A stretch of 64,000 bases of DNA from Actinoplanes philippinensis (GTDB lineage Bacteria; Actinomycetota; Actinomycetes; Mycobacteriales; Micromonosporaceae), in assembly GCF_900113015.1 (NCBI RefSeq), contig NZ_FONV01000016.1, positions 124,001 through 188,000 on the forward strand. Reading direction: 5' to 3'. Within the stretch, counting starts at the first letter, position 1; each line of letters starts with the position of its first letter. Both the position numbers and the translations under genes were made by a program. The notes beneath the pieces are model-generated. The model did not search any database and was not told the origin of the DNA. It worked only from the letters and a program-made list of their open reading frames with translations. This document shows, one piece after another, positions 41,430 through 50,514 of this stretch.

Positions 41430-44288
41430 TCACCGCATTGCCGCGACGCCCATGCCGCCTGATTCGCGGCTCCTGGCGTTCGCACTACGCCAGGCAGTGG
41501 CGAACCGATCCCAGCCAATGTCCTCGGCGAGGAGAGTAGAGAGGTCGGCCCTGTCCGGTACTGATCCTGACCGGGCCAGACGCAGCGCCTGTCGTGTGAT
41601 GCTCGATTCCAGCAGGGTTCGCGCGGTCCTTCCGTTGGCGAACTCCGGGACATTACGTGCGGCAGCGAGGTGTAGTTCCGCTACCTCCTGAGCGCTGGCC
41701 TCAACGCGAAAGTTCTGCCGCGCGGCCATGCTGACGAAGATGTTCCGCAGCTCCGCATCGTGGTAATCCGGAATCGTGAGGTGCCGGGTGACGCGACTGC
41801 GTAGCCCGGGGTTGGTGCTCAGAAGGGCTTGCATCTGCACCGGATAGCCGGCGAGTACGCAGATGAACTCGTCACGGTGTTTCTCCATGAGCATCATCAG
41901 CTCATCCAGGGCTTCCCGACCGAAGTCGTACTGGCTCTCACCACCGACCATCAGGGAGTAGGCCTCGTCGATGAACAGCACGCCACCCATCGCCTTCTGC
42001 ACCAAGGCCTTTACCTTGAGCGCGGTCTGGCCCACATAGCCAGCGACTAGGTCTGCCCTAGATGCTTCCACGACATGCCCGGATGGCAGCAAGCCGAGGG
42101 ACTGGTAGATGCTGCCGAGGAGTCGAGCGACGGTCGTCTTGCCTGTTCCCGGATTGCCCATGATCGCCACATGAGAAGACATATCTACGTTCGGCAGGCC
42201 ATGAGCGACGCGGTGCAGATGTACGTGCGCTAGCGCCGTCATCGCGTAGATTTCCTCCTTCACCTCGCTCAGACCCACAAGAGCGTTAAGTTGCCCGAGA
42301 ACCTGGTTGACGTCCTGGCGTGGCCCGGTGCGTACCGGGCCGGGTAGGGGAACGTCGGCGGCGGTGATGATTTCAAGGTCATCGTCGAGACCGACGGCAA
42401 GACGATCGGCCTGCCGGAGCCGGACCTGATCGAAGAGGTTCCGTGCGCCCCGAGCGTTCTCGTTGCGGCCGCGCCGGATGGCATGCTCCACCAACGCCTG
42501 GACACGATGCCGCGCGTCCGGTTCGACACGGTAGCCGTCCCCGGCAAAAAGCAGATCCACGGTCTGCATAATTTCCTCGCCGCTGTGGTCGGCGAACGCC
42601 ACGGTTTTCGGGAAGCGGCTACGCAGACCGGGGTTGGACGCCAAGAGGCGCTCCATCTCCGCGGGGTACCCGGCGGCGATGACGATCAGATCGCTGCGGT
42701 GATTCTCCATGCCCAGCAGCAGCGCCTCGATGGCCTCACGGCCGGAATCCTTTGGGCGCCCCTGCTCGTTCGGGCCCAAAGCGTAGGCCTCGTCGATGAA
42801 CAGGACACCGCCGAGCGCCTTTTGCACGGCGGCGTCCATCCGGAGTGCAGACTCGCCCTCGCACGACCCCAGAATGTCCATCGGCCCAATCTCGACGCAG
42901 TGCCCCTTCGAGACCAAGCCGAGGCCGCCGAGGAGTTTGCCGAGGATGCGGGCCACGGTGGTCTTCCCAGTTCCTGCGTTCCCGGTGAAGACCATGTGCT
43001 GGTTCACCGGAGTGGTTGCCATACCCGCCGCCGACCGGCGTTGCTGGACTGCGGCGAGACTGACGACCCGGTGGATGTCAGCCTTGACCTCTGCCAGCCC
43101 GACGAGCCTGTCCAAATCGGCGAGGGCCGACTTGACCATGGCCGGGTCGGGCCACTGTGCAATGAACGGCGTAGCCCGTCGGCCGCCCTTACCTGAATCC
43201 GCAGTGGGCATGGTGGGACTCGGCGCATCGCCGGGTTCCGGGTTGCCGTCCAGGGCGACATTCCCATCGAGGGTGAACCGAGGAAGCGACCGGGCGTGTC
43301 TGCTGAGAGCGGCCGGGGTCTCGCAGGCGCCCCACCGCTGCACCAGGATGCGGTAGGCAGTCGTGTCCCGGCCGGCATTGGCGTCAGCCTCGGCTACCAG
43401 TCGTGCCTGCATACGCGCCGCCAAGCGGAGCGCGGCGGCGCAGTAGGCGTGCCGAGACTTTGGCATATCTCGCTGAAATAGCCGTGCCAGATGACGCGAG
43501 GGTCGAAACTTCCAGAACCGCGCCTGCTGCCACGCGGCCTCGTCGAACATGACGGGAAAGTCAGCCGTGGCCTGCATCGCCCAGTCCTCACCAGCCGGAC
43601 CGGAACAACCGCTAGCGATGAAGCTGAGGTAAAGCCGCATTCCCTCTTTGATCAGGTCGAGATATGTGCCCTGATTGGTGTTGGTCAGCGGCTGCGGTGC
43701 TGTTTCGGCGGCGAACTCCGCAAGGATGGCACCAGCCTCTGCATCAAGGTTCCCTCCGGTTGAGTTGTGGACCAGCCGCAACACCCTGTCGAAGGCAGCT
43801 TCGTGCTGACCGAACTGGTTCGTCCCAGATCCGTGCAACCACATCCGGTAGCTGTCGCCGGTGAACAGCCGTTCGATCTCCGCCGCATGTCGCATAGCGT
43901 CCTGCGCAACATGCGCCGCAACATTACGAGAGGCTGCATGCGCCACCGCGACATACGCCTCGCGTAGATGTTCGCCGGCGACAGCGTCCTCTACCACGAG
44001 CATCCGGGGGAGGGCATACATCAACAGCGATTGACCGAGCGGGGACCGCCGGGCTTCTACCTCGCCCGTCAAGCCGTCCGACAACCGGGCTTGGGCGAGC
44101 AAGGCGGCCATTGCCCGGTGTGCAGGCACCGGAAGCCAGTCAATCGATCCGTACTCCTCCTCCAACGTCCAGAAGGAATCGACCATGTCGTGAGCCTGCT
44201 GCTCAAGTCGGATCCGGTCATCCATATCGAGACTGGCTAACTCGGCCTCACGCAGCAACAGACCGATCGTCTGGACAACCTCATCCAT
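41430..44288 (-). CDS. Double AAA+ ATPase of the CbxX/CfxQ family with a large N-terminal domain
   Basis: A 952-residue protein. Residues 1 to ~385 form a helical domain of unknown family. Two CbxX-type AAA+ modules follow. Module 1 has Walker A GNAGTGKTT (about residue 434) and Walker B 'VLFIDEAYAL'. Module 2 has GNPGTGKTT (about 711) and 'VLFIDEAYSL', plus arginine-containing 'NPGLRSR' blocks in both. The pore-loop position of module 2 reads GYVGQT, as in active CbxX remodelers; module 1 has GSCEGES, lacking the aromatic residue. EccA-like ATPases have one such module. It is transposon cargo, divergent from the unknown gene at 44580. A hexameric protein remodeler is likely; its target is unknown. 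Confidence 0.85.
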   Translation of the reverse strand: MDEVVQTIGLLLREAELASLDMDDRIRLEQQAHDMVDSFWTLEEEYGSIDWLPVPAHRAMAALLAQARLSDGLTGEVEARRSPLGQSLLMYALPRMLVVEDAVAGEHLREAYVAVAHAASRNVAAHVAQDAMRHAAEIERLFTGDSYRMWLHGSGTNQFGQHEAAFDRVLRLVHNSTGGNLDAEAGAILAEFAAETAPQPLTNTNQGTYLDLIKEGMRLYLSFIASGCSGPAGEDWAMQATADFPVMFDEAAWQQARFWKFRPSRHLARLFQRDMPKSRHAYCAAALRLAARMQARLVAEADANAGRDTTAYRILVQRWGACETPAALSRHARSLPRFTLDGNVALDGNPEPGDAPSPTMPTADSGKGGRRATPFIAQWPDPAMVKSALADLDRLVGLAEVKADIHRVVSLAAVQQRRSAAGMATTPVNQHMVFTGNAGTGKTTVARILGKLLGGLGLVSKGHCVEIGPMDILGSCEGESALRMDAAVQKALGGVLFIDEAYALGPNEQGRPKDSGREAIEALLLGMENHRSDLIVIAAGYPAEMERLLASNPGLRSRFPKTVAFADHSGEEIMQTVDLLFAGDGYRVEPDARHRVQALVEHAIRRGRNENARGARNLFDQVRLRQADRLAVGLDDDLEIITAADVPLPGPVRTGPRQDVNQVLGQLNALVGLSEVKEEIYAMTALAHVHLHRVAHGLPNVDMSSHVAIMGNPGTGKTTVARLLGSIYQSLGLLPSGHVVEASRADLVAGYVGQTALKVKALVQKAMGGVLFIDEAYSLMVGGESQYDFGREALDELMMLMEKHRDEFICVLAGYPVQMQALLSTNPGLRSRVTRHLTIPDYHDAELRNIFVSMAARQNFRVEASAQEVAELHLAAARNVPEFANGRTARTLLESSITRQALRLARSGSVPDRADLSTLLAEDIGWDRFATAWRSANARSRESGGMGVAAMR

Positions 44289-44579
44289 GGTGGCTCCCTC
44301 GCCCTACGACATCTCGACCGGACAGTTCTAGTCGTCATGAGCGCCAGCGACTTGAGGCTCGGGCTGCCCTGGATCTCGCGCCGAGCCGGTAGCGGTCATT
44401 CATCTGCTAGCAAGAACCGATCCCCCGAATTCAGTAAGTCGATTGCTTGCCGTGCCAATAAATAAACCGGCTTGCCTCAATCCGAAGCCAGATTGGCGAT
44501 TTGACTGACCGGGCAGGGGTGTCGTGGTAAAAATAGCTTGTTTGTCGAGTGCCCGATCACCCCGAACCCGAGGGCAGCG
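44289..44579. other. AT-richer divergent intergenic region
   Basis: A 291-bp stretch between two divergent cargo genes, visibly poorer in G+C than the rest (for example around 44440-44540). It should hold promoters for both. A weak frame around 44400-44530 shows no family resemblance. Confidence 0.5.
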
Positions 44580-45224
44580 ATGCGTAAGGTGCGCCAACTG
44601 AAGCCGGGTAAGCCATCTGCGGACTTCCAATGGTTCGATGAAATACTGATGCTAACTCAGGCCGCGATCTCTGTTGCTAATACGCAGAGATGGGCTTTGT
44701 CTTGGGACTTGCCGCCGGGAGTTGCCTCGCAAGGTCGTGGCGCAGCCTATGAGGTCACCGTGGTCGATCAATTCCACCAACTCGGCCAGCGCTACTTCGC
44801 GAACCGTAACGAGACAGCAGTATGGGAGTGCCCCTTCCCTACGGGTGGAGTTGGGCGACCTCCGGCTGTGGACGTCGTCTTATACAACAACGATGGCACG
44901 ATCAAGACTCGGCTTGAGTTTGGCATCTTTACTCCCAAAAAGCTGAAAGACGACGCCGAGAAGCTGCACAAAATGGCTGCACGGTTTCTGAAGGAGAATC
45001 CGAAGGCTAGGAATTTCGTCGTTCTGTGGCATGAAGAGCGGCGCAAATTGAGCGACGTGCGAATTCAGACTCAAGTGACGCAATTTGCGGATGCCGCAAC
45101 TAAGGCCATTGCTGCCATCCCTGGCATGGGTATCGCTTTAGGTCTGGCATCAGGAGTGGATCTATTTGCTGCGGAGAAGGAATCGCACCGCGTTATTTAC
45201 GTAGCAATTTTTGAGGTTACTTAA
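44580..45224 (+). CDS. Unknown cargo protein, possible nuclease-like (PD-(D/E)xK) fold
   Basis: A 214-residue protein not recognised as any named family. A conserved-looking core 'AAYEVTVVDQF', 'RPPAVDVVLYN', 'IKTRLEFGIFTPKKLKDD', 'RNFVVLWHEE' has the order Glu, Asp, Glu-x-Gly with following Lys that could fit a restriction-endonuclease-like fold; this is inference only. The C-terminus has a Gly/Ala-rich hydrophobic stretch ('AAIPGMGIALGLASGVDL'). Lower G+C and more A/T third positions than neighbours indicate foreign origin. The ATG at 44580 has GAGGG upstream. It is divergent from the AAA+ gene, and the two may act together. Confidence 0.6.
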   Translation: MRKVRQLKPGKPSADFQWFDEILMLTQAAISVANTQRWALSWDLPPGVASQGRGAAYEVTVVDQFHQLGQRYFANRNETAVWECPFPTGGVGRPPAVDVVLYNNDGTIKTRLEFGIFTPKKLKDDAEKLHKMAARFLKENPKARNFVVLWHEERRKLSDVRIQTQVTQFADAATKAIAAIPGMGIALGLASGVDLFAAEKESHRVIYVAIFEVT

Positions 45225-45297
45225 AGCCGTGCGGGGCCGCGCTCATCGGCCGCCGAGAAGGTGTCGAAGGAGAGGGTAGCTACGCGGTCAGTCGACC

Positions 45298-45512
45298 TCA
45301 GCGCCGTGAAGAGGAACCAACGGCGACGCCACTCTCGTCGTGCTCGAGCGTGATCTCAGCCGGGCGGAGATCCAGCCGTACGCGTATTAGGCGGACGCCG
45401 TGGCGGGCGCGACCATATGGGCCGTCCAGAGCGGTGTCGATCTCTACCTCGACGACGGTGGTCGGTTCGACCGGGGTGAACGCCAGCGGCTGCCGATCGG
45501 CGAAGCCTCTAG
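45298..45512 (-). pseudogene. C-terminal part of cargo ATP-dependent DNA ligase (LigC-like)
   Basis: 71 codons reading from the IS5 edge: 'GFADRQPLAFTPVEPTTVV', 'GRARHGVRLIRVRLDL' and a stop, matching the ligase OB-fold C-terminus. Removing the IS5 and one CTAG repeat joins it in frame to the piece at 46548-47379 (junction codons Trp-Thr-Arg-Gly-Phe), giving a ~350-residue LigC-type ligase. Confidence 0.88.
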
Positions 45513-46546
45513 GCCGCGTTTCGTAAATGGTCCTCAAAGCCACTGGTTGATGACGGCGATGGTGACGGTGGCTTCGAAACGGACGGCGAGTTTGTCATAC
45601 CGCGTGGCCATCGCCCGGTTCTGTTTGAGCTGGTTGATGCCGCATTCCACGGCATGACGCTGCCGGTAGACGACCGGATCGAATGCTGGGGGACGCCCGC
45701 CCTTGGAGCCTTTGGCCTTGCGGTGGGCGTCCTGGTCGGCCTTGCTCGGGATACACACCCTGATCTTGCGGCGGCGGGCGTACCCGCGATTGCCCCGGCT
45801 GGTATACGCCTTGTCCGCCAGGACCAGATCCGGCCGGGTACGGGGCCGGCCACCACCGACCCGATAGACCTTGATCCGTTCGAGGACCCTGATGAACTGC
45901 GGACTGTCACCACGCTGACCAGCAGTGATAACCGTCGACAGCGTCTTACGGCCTTGCTCGCAGGCCAGATGGGTCTTGGTGGTGAACCCGCCCCGGGACC
46001 TGCCCAGACCGTGATCGTCGGGTTCGGTGAACACCCCACCCGGCGGCTCCTTCTGCAGGTCACCATCCCGGCGGGCACCCCCGGCATGCTGATGGGCACG
46101 GCTGATCGTGGAGTCGACGCTCACCGCCCACTCGATGTCACCGGCCGCGTCGGCCCGGGTCTGCAGCCGCGACAGGATCGTCGCCCAGGTCCCGTCGCGC
46201 TGCCAGCGCCGGAACCAGCGATACAACGTCTGCCAGGGCGCGTACACCTCGGGCACGTCCCGCCACGGTGTGCCGGCCCGGACCCGCCACCGGATCCCAT
46301 CGATGATCTGCCGTTTCGTCCATCGTGGCGGACGACCTCGTTGCGGATCGGCAGGCAATGCGGGTTCCAGCACCGCCCACTGAGCGTCGGTGAGATCGTG
46401 TCGCCTCGCTGCCGCTACCCTGAGCACGAGGTCTCCGGTTGTTCAGGTTTGCTTGGTCGCTAACCCGTCTACCGGAGACCTCACTTCGTATCGACAACCG
46501 CCACGCCGAGACCCGTCACACCTCGCCCGGACTTACGAAACGCGGC
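45513..46546 (-). mobile_element. IS5-family insertion sequence in the cargo ligase gene
   Basis: The ends are inverted copies: GCCGCGTTTCGTAA at 45513-45526 and its complement at 46533-46546. The element is 1034 bp, flanked by the direct repeat CTAG at 45509-45512 and 46547-46550. The ligase frame is restored exactly on its removal. Confidence 0.9.
45534..46427 (-). CDS. IS5-family transposase
   Basis: A 297-residue single-frame transposase. The N-terminal DUF4096-type part is 'LTDAQWAVLEPALP', 'RWRVRAGTPWRDVPEVYAPW'; the DDE catalytic residues lie in 'VSVDSTISRAHQHA', 'DLVLADKAYTSRGNR' and 'AVECGINQLKQNRAMATRYDK'. It appears complete and functional. Inverted repeats bound it on both sides. 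Confidence 0.92.
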   Translation of the reverse strand: MLRVAAARRHDLTDAQWAVLEPALPADPQRGRPPRWTKRQIIDGIRWRVRAGTPWRDVPEVYAPWQTLYRWFRRWQRDGTWATILSRLQTRADAAGDIEWAVSVDSTISRAHQHAGGARRDGDLQKEPPGGVFTEPDDHGLGRSRGGFTTKTHLACEQGRKTLSTVITAGQRGDSPQFIRVLERIKVYRVGGGRPRTRPDLVLADKAYTSRGNRGYARRRKIRVCIPSKADQDAHRKAKGSKGGRPPAFDPVVYRQRHAVECGINQLKQNRAMATRYDKLAVRFEATVTIAVINQWL

Positions 46547-46547
46547 C

Positions 46548-47379
46548 TAGTCCACGCTGCCGGGAGTGGGGACGGCCACGGGTGGCCAGCGTGAGGTCCG
46601 CTGAAGGGAAGCCCTCGCAAGGCAGGAGCCAGGTCCCGTCGGTGCTCAGGCCGGATGGGATGAGTCCGACCGGTGTACCGGAGCATCCCAGCGTCATCGA
46701 AGCGCCCCAGCAGCAGCGCCGTCGGGTGCTGCAGGGTGCCGGTCACTCCGCCGATGACATATTCAGTGGTGTCGCGAGCACGGGCCTTCGTCCACGACTT
46801 AGCGCCGGGCCGGTATCGGTCGCTGACCTGCTTGATGACTACGCCCTCGACTCCGGCGACGGCGAGGTCTTGGAGCCACCCCTGTGCCACCGCATGATCT
46901 GTGGTCTGCGGGCAGATCACGAGCTGTGGCGGCGCTGCTCGTAGCATCCGTTCCAGTTTCGCGCGCCGCACGGACAGCGGCTGATCAAGCAACTCGGTGC
47001 CGCGTCCGTCCCGCAGGATGTCGAACGCGACAAGATGGGCCGGGTACTTGCCGGCGACCTCGGCGATGCGGCGACCGGCCGTGAGTCGCCGCTGGAGGAG
47101 GGAGAAGCTGCACCGGCCTCGCTCGACATCGCAGGCCAGTAGCTCTCCATCGATCACGACCTTTGGTGGCAGCGCTGTTGCCAACGGATTGGTGAGGTCA
47201 GGGAAGTAGCAGGTCAGATCGGTGCCCTGACGCGATTGGATGCGCACGCCATCTGAAGTCCGCCAGATGATCGCGCGGAAGCCGTCCCACTTCATCTCGT
47301 AGACCACCGGCGTCGGGCCCGGGTCAGGAAGCGATCTAACGGAGACCGCGCTGACGGGGTCGACGGGCCAGCGCAGCAT
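46548..47379 (-). pseudogene. Cargo ATP-dependent DNA ligase (LigC-like), N-terminal part
   Basis: About 277 codons with 'VVYEMKWDGFRAI' (motif I, KxDG), 'VVIDGELLACD' (motif III), 'HLVAFDILRD', 'GVEGVVIKQVSDRY' (motif IV) and 'AKSWTKARARDTTEYVIGG' (motif V and start of the OB domain). The IS5 at 46546 cuts it after 'AAWTR', and translation into the element would add eight residues. The gene starts 115 bp after tnpC in the same direction. A stand-alone ligase of this type seals nicks in DNA repair. As transposon cargo it could support the element's own integration or replace the ligase gene the element disrupts; both are inferences. Confidence 0.88.
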
Positions 47380-47494
47380 GACGGTCCCTTCGCCATTGGG
47401 ATCTCACGCTAGCCTCGGCGCGGTGGCCCTGACCTGCGAATACGCCGATTTCATGCAGGCCGCGTCGGTATGGCAGCGGTTCGGCCTTCGCGGG

Positions 47495-48022
47495 TCAGCT
47501 CTGGTGCCGGTTGATCAGGGTCATGAGGTTCCGGTTGGCTACCCGGGCTGCTTCCAGGTCATCGGTGCGTTCTTCGAGTTGATGGGTGAGGTCGCGGACT
47601 CGTTGTTCGAGTTCGAGGCACCGGTATTCGAGTTGGGCGGCCTTGTCGGGGGCGCCGATGCCGCTTGCCTGGTGGGCTTGGACGCCGAGCGCGTCGGAGA
47701 GCCTGTTCTCCAGCAGCTTGATCTGTTGAACCAGGCGGGCGTTCTGGGCTTGGGCATTCGCCAGGTCGGTGTGGAGCCATGCTGCGGAGGCGACGGCTGC
47801 CGTCGAGATGGTCGTGCTCCGTTGGGCCTGCTCTACGGCGAGGCGGAGTTCCGGATGCCGGTAGATGAAGGAGCGGTGGACGCCGGCGGCTCGGGCCACG
47901 GAGGAGATGGTGATGTCGTGTGCGGCCTCGACGAGGGCGGTGAGGGCTTGTCGCACCCGGTCGTGGCGCCGGGTGGTGTCGCCGGCGCGGGCCGCGGCGA
48001 GCGCGGCACGGGCCGCTCTCAT
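47495..48022 (-). CDS. TnpC-like transposition accessory protein (DUF6262-type)
   Basis: A 175-residue protein. An N-terminal HTH-like part reads 'AHDITISSVARAAGVHRSFIYRHPELRLAVE'; from about residue 80 it is a long coiled coil with heptads ('LVQQIKLLENRLSDALG', 'LELEQRVRDLTHQLEERTDDL'). This matches the small third protein of Tn554-like elements. The ATG overlaps the tnpB stop (ATGA). Long upstream open sequence in this frame is antiphase to tnpB and not coding. Confidence 0.85.
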   Translation of the reverse strand: MRAARAALAAARAGDTTRRHDRVRQALTALVEAAHDITISSVARAAGVHRSFIYRHPELRLAVEQAQRSTTISTAAVASAAWLHTDLANAQAQNARLVQQIKLLENRLSDALGVQAHQASGIGAPDKAAQLEYRCLELEQRVRDLTHQLEERTDDLEAARVANRNLMTLINRHQS

Positions 48023-50514
48023 GGTCGCCTGCCGGGTGCGGGCGGGTCGGCCGTGGGTGCGAGGACGCTGGGCATGCCGAGGGACACGTGTTGGCGGACC
48101 TGCCGGACGGTGGCGCAGGCTAGCTTGATGTGGGCTTGCTCCTCTGCGGTGAGGTTTGCGAGGTCCGATTCGACGCGTCGGATGAGATGCCGGACTTTGG
48201 TGATCTCGGTGTCGCTGGGGGTGGCTTCGGCGCGGGCCCAGTCCTCGAGGTCGGTCGTCGCCAGGACGCGTTCGCGGTCGGCGAGGAGCCGGTCGAGGTA
48301 GAGGCGGAGTTCGGGAAGGTAGGAGGCGTCGGTTCGGAAATGGCCGCAGCCGAGGCAGCGGAGGCGGTAGGGGCATGCGGTGCCGCCGGCTTTGACGTTG
48401 GAGGGCTCGGCGCACACGCCGAACGGGACGGCGACCTGGCCGACGCCCCGGCGGGTGTGTTCGCTATCGATCAGCTGGGTGATCTCCCGGGCGAGGTGCT
48501 GGCCGGTGCCGTCGTACTGGTGGGCCGCGAGCTGGTCGACGGCCTTGCGAGTGCGCTTCTCGGTGATCCGGTAGTAGATCTGCGTGGTTTCGGTCGATCG
48601 GTGGCCCATGAGCTCGCGCAGGACGTCCATGGGGGTGCCGGCGTCGGCGTGCCGCTGGGCGAAGCTGTGGCGGTAGGCGTAGGGAACCAGGTATTCGCGG
48701 GGGAACGCGGTGCCGTCGGGCAGCGTCGGCGCGGGAAGACTGTCGACCCATTGCCGGTGCGCCTGTGTCAGGGTCGTCGCTCTGATCGCTCGTGCGCCAT
48801 GGGAGTTGCGCTGTCTGGCGGGCAGCAGGACCAGTTGCCGGTCAGGGGTGTTCGGGAACCGGTCTCGGGTGCGCTGTTGCTGCTCGCGGATCAGCTGGGC
48901 GGTACTGGCGGCGATCGGTAGGCGCCGCTCGACGCGGTTGGCCTTGAAATCGGTGTAGACCAGCACATGGTTGCCGTCGGCGTCCTGGTCGAGGCATTGC
49001 TGGGGTAGCCGGCAGATCTCGTCGGGCCGACGGCCGGTGTCCATGATGAGTTCCACGGCTACGCGGAACTCCCGCACGATCTGCTTCTCCAGCTCTGGCA
49101 GCCCGGCGATGAGGGCATGGAAGACCGCGGGCGGCAGCGCCCGCCAGGACTGCTTGCCAGGTGCGGGCGGGAGGTCGCCGCGGCGTATCGAGAACTCCCC
49201 TGACAACCCCGCCATGGCGTTTCCCGGCTTGGTGAGCCCGGCATCGCGACACGTCGTCAGGACGGCCTTGACGTGCCGTACGACCTTGACGTGCTGTGCC
49301 GGGGTGAGCATGTCACTTTTGTCGAGGTGGCTGAGGCGGGTCAGGAACGCCAGGATGTCGCTACGCCCCAGCTCGCCCGGCTGGACTCCCGCGTCACGGC
49401 GGTGCAGCCGCAGGCTCTCGGAAAGCAGTGCCATCGAATTCACGTGATCACGTAACACTCCAGCGGGCTTGGTCGAACGCCGCCGGTGCACATCCTCGGC
49501 CGTCCACCACTTCATGCCGGCGCGCAGCCAGGGCTGGCTGATTGCGGTGAAGTCGACCGCGCCGCGCAGTCCCAGGACGCCGAGGTCCCATACGTCGCGG
49601 TGTTGTTCCTGGTCCCAGGTGCTGATAGCGCGGCGAGCCTCGCGCCGCAACAGTTCCAGGAGGTTCCGCAGCCGGGGCAGCATGTCGCCGTCCTGAGCGG
49701 TATGCAGGCTGACAGCCTGCTGATGCCGAAGGTTGCCGATGACGAGGTGCCAGTCACCGGTGTTGACCTTGGCGCCGCTCTCGGCCAAGCGCTGCGTGGC
49801 GGCTATCATCTGGGCCCGCACCAGCCGCGGAATAGCCCGAAGGTTGATGAGGCCGGCACGCCGCAACCCCGGTTCGGTCAGGCACCAGCGGTCGAGGTCG
49901 AAGCCGGGTTGCCGGTGAACCTGCTTCCATCGACCGTGGTGCGACAGGCAGAGACCGCGCAGGTTATGGGCCAGCCGGACACAGGTCAGCACTTTGCAGT
50001 CACCCAGCGAGGACAAGGGACCGACGTCCGGCTGGGCGAGGAGCGCCGCAACGTTTTCCGGTGTGATGGAACCGAACCGGGTGAACACCAGCGAGCGATG
50101 GGTGTTGCACAGCGCGTCGGTGCTCAAGTGTTGCGGACGCGGGCACCCGGGCACCGCGCACGGCGTATCGAAGAGCTTCCAGCGGCTTCGCCCCGCTGGG
50201 ATGGGCTGAGCAGCGAACTCGTCCAGAGAAACGGATCGGTCCCACCTGTTCCGGCACGCCCTGCACAGCTTGCCGTCTATGGAGCTGGTCTCGCAGTCGT
50301 TCACCAGGCAGCATGGCCATCCGAAGGCGGGGTGCTGCGGCTGCGGTAGGAGGATTCGCAGGTCCGCATGCCACCCCGCATCCGCCCAGAATTCCGCCGA
50401 AAGGCTCTCCTCAAGACGTCGCACCTCGTCTTCTCTGGCTAAACCTGGATCGAGGGAACGCGATGGAGTGAGCCGGTGAGAGACGTGACCAGCCTCGTGC
50501 GCGGGCGCGGTCAT
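48019..50514 (-). CDS. TnpB-like tyrosine recombinase with Cys/His clusters
   Basis: An 831-residue tyrosine recombinase. The N-terminal third has repeated zinc-finger-like clusters (C..C...C..C in 'CETSSIDGKLCRACRNRW', 'CAVPGCPRPQHLSTDALC', 'CKVLTCVRLAHNLRGLC'). The catalytic core shows Arg in 'DTGRRPDEICRL', HxxR-type 'YRHSFAQRHAD', 'LMGHRSTETTQIYY' with His and nucleophile Tyr. Another Cys cluster ('CPYRLRCLGCGHF') follows. Tn554 TnpB has the same role but is ~630 residues. It overlaps both tnpA and tnpC by 4 nt. Confidence 0.9.
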   Translation of the reverse strand: MTAPAHEAGHVSHRLTPSRSLDPGLAREDEVRRLEESLSAEFWADAGWHADLRILLPQPQHPAFGWPCCLVNDCETSSIDGKLCRACRNRWDRSVSLDEFAAQPIPAGRSRWKLFDTPCAVPGCPRPQHLSTDALCNTHRSLVFTRFGSITPENVAALLAQPDVGPLSSLGDCKVLTCVRLAHNLRGLCLSHHGRWKQVHRQPGFDLDRWCLTEPGLRRAGLINLRAIPRLVRAQMIAATQRLAESGAKVNTGDWHLVIGNLRHQQAVSLHTAQDGDMLPRLRNLLELLRREARRAISTWDQEQHRDVWDLGVLGLRGAVDFTAISQPWLRAGMKWWTAEDVHRRRSTKPAGVLRDHVNSMALLSESLRLHRRDAGVQPGELGRSDILAFLTRLSHLDKSDMLTPAQHVKVVRHVKAVLTTCRDAGLTKPGNAMAGLSGEFSIRRGDLPPAPGKQSWRALPPAVFHALIAGLPELEKQIVREFRVAVELIMDTGRRPDEICRLPQQCLDQDADGNHVLVYTDFKANRVERRLPIAASTAQLIREQQQRTRDRFPNTPDRQLVLLPARQRNSHGARAIRATTLTQAHRQWVDSLPAPTLPDGTAFPREYLVPYAYRHSFAQRHADAGTPMDVLRELMGHRSTETTQIYYRITEKRTRKAVDQLAAHQYDGTGQHLAREITQLIDSEHTRRGVGQVAVPFGVCAEPSNVKAGGTACPYRLRCLGCGHFRTDASYLPELRLYLDRLLADRERVLATTDLEDWARAEATPSDTEITKVRHLIRRVESDLANLTAEEQAHIKLACATVRQVRQHVSLGMPSVLAPTADPPAPGRRP

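Noticed and set aside
47378..48301. A 307-codon plus-strand frame antisense to tnpC
   Set aside because: It has Gly/Val/Arg-rich shadow composition and no domain; the minus strand has a coherent HTH and coiled coil.
47495..48415. A 306-residue version of the TnpC-like protein
   Set aside because: Residues before the Met at 48022 are Pro/Arg-rich and antiphase to tnpB; the ATGA overlap marks the start.
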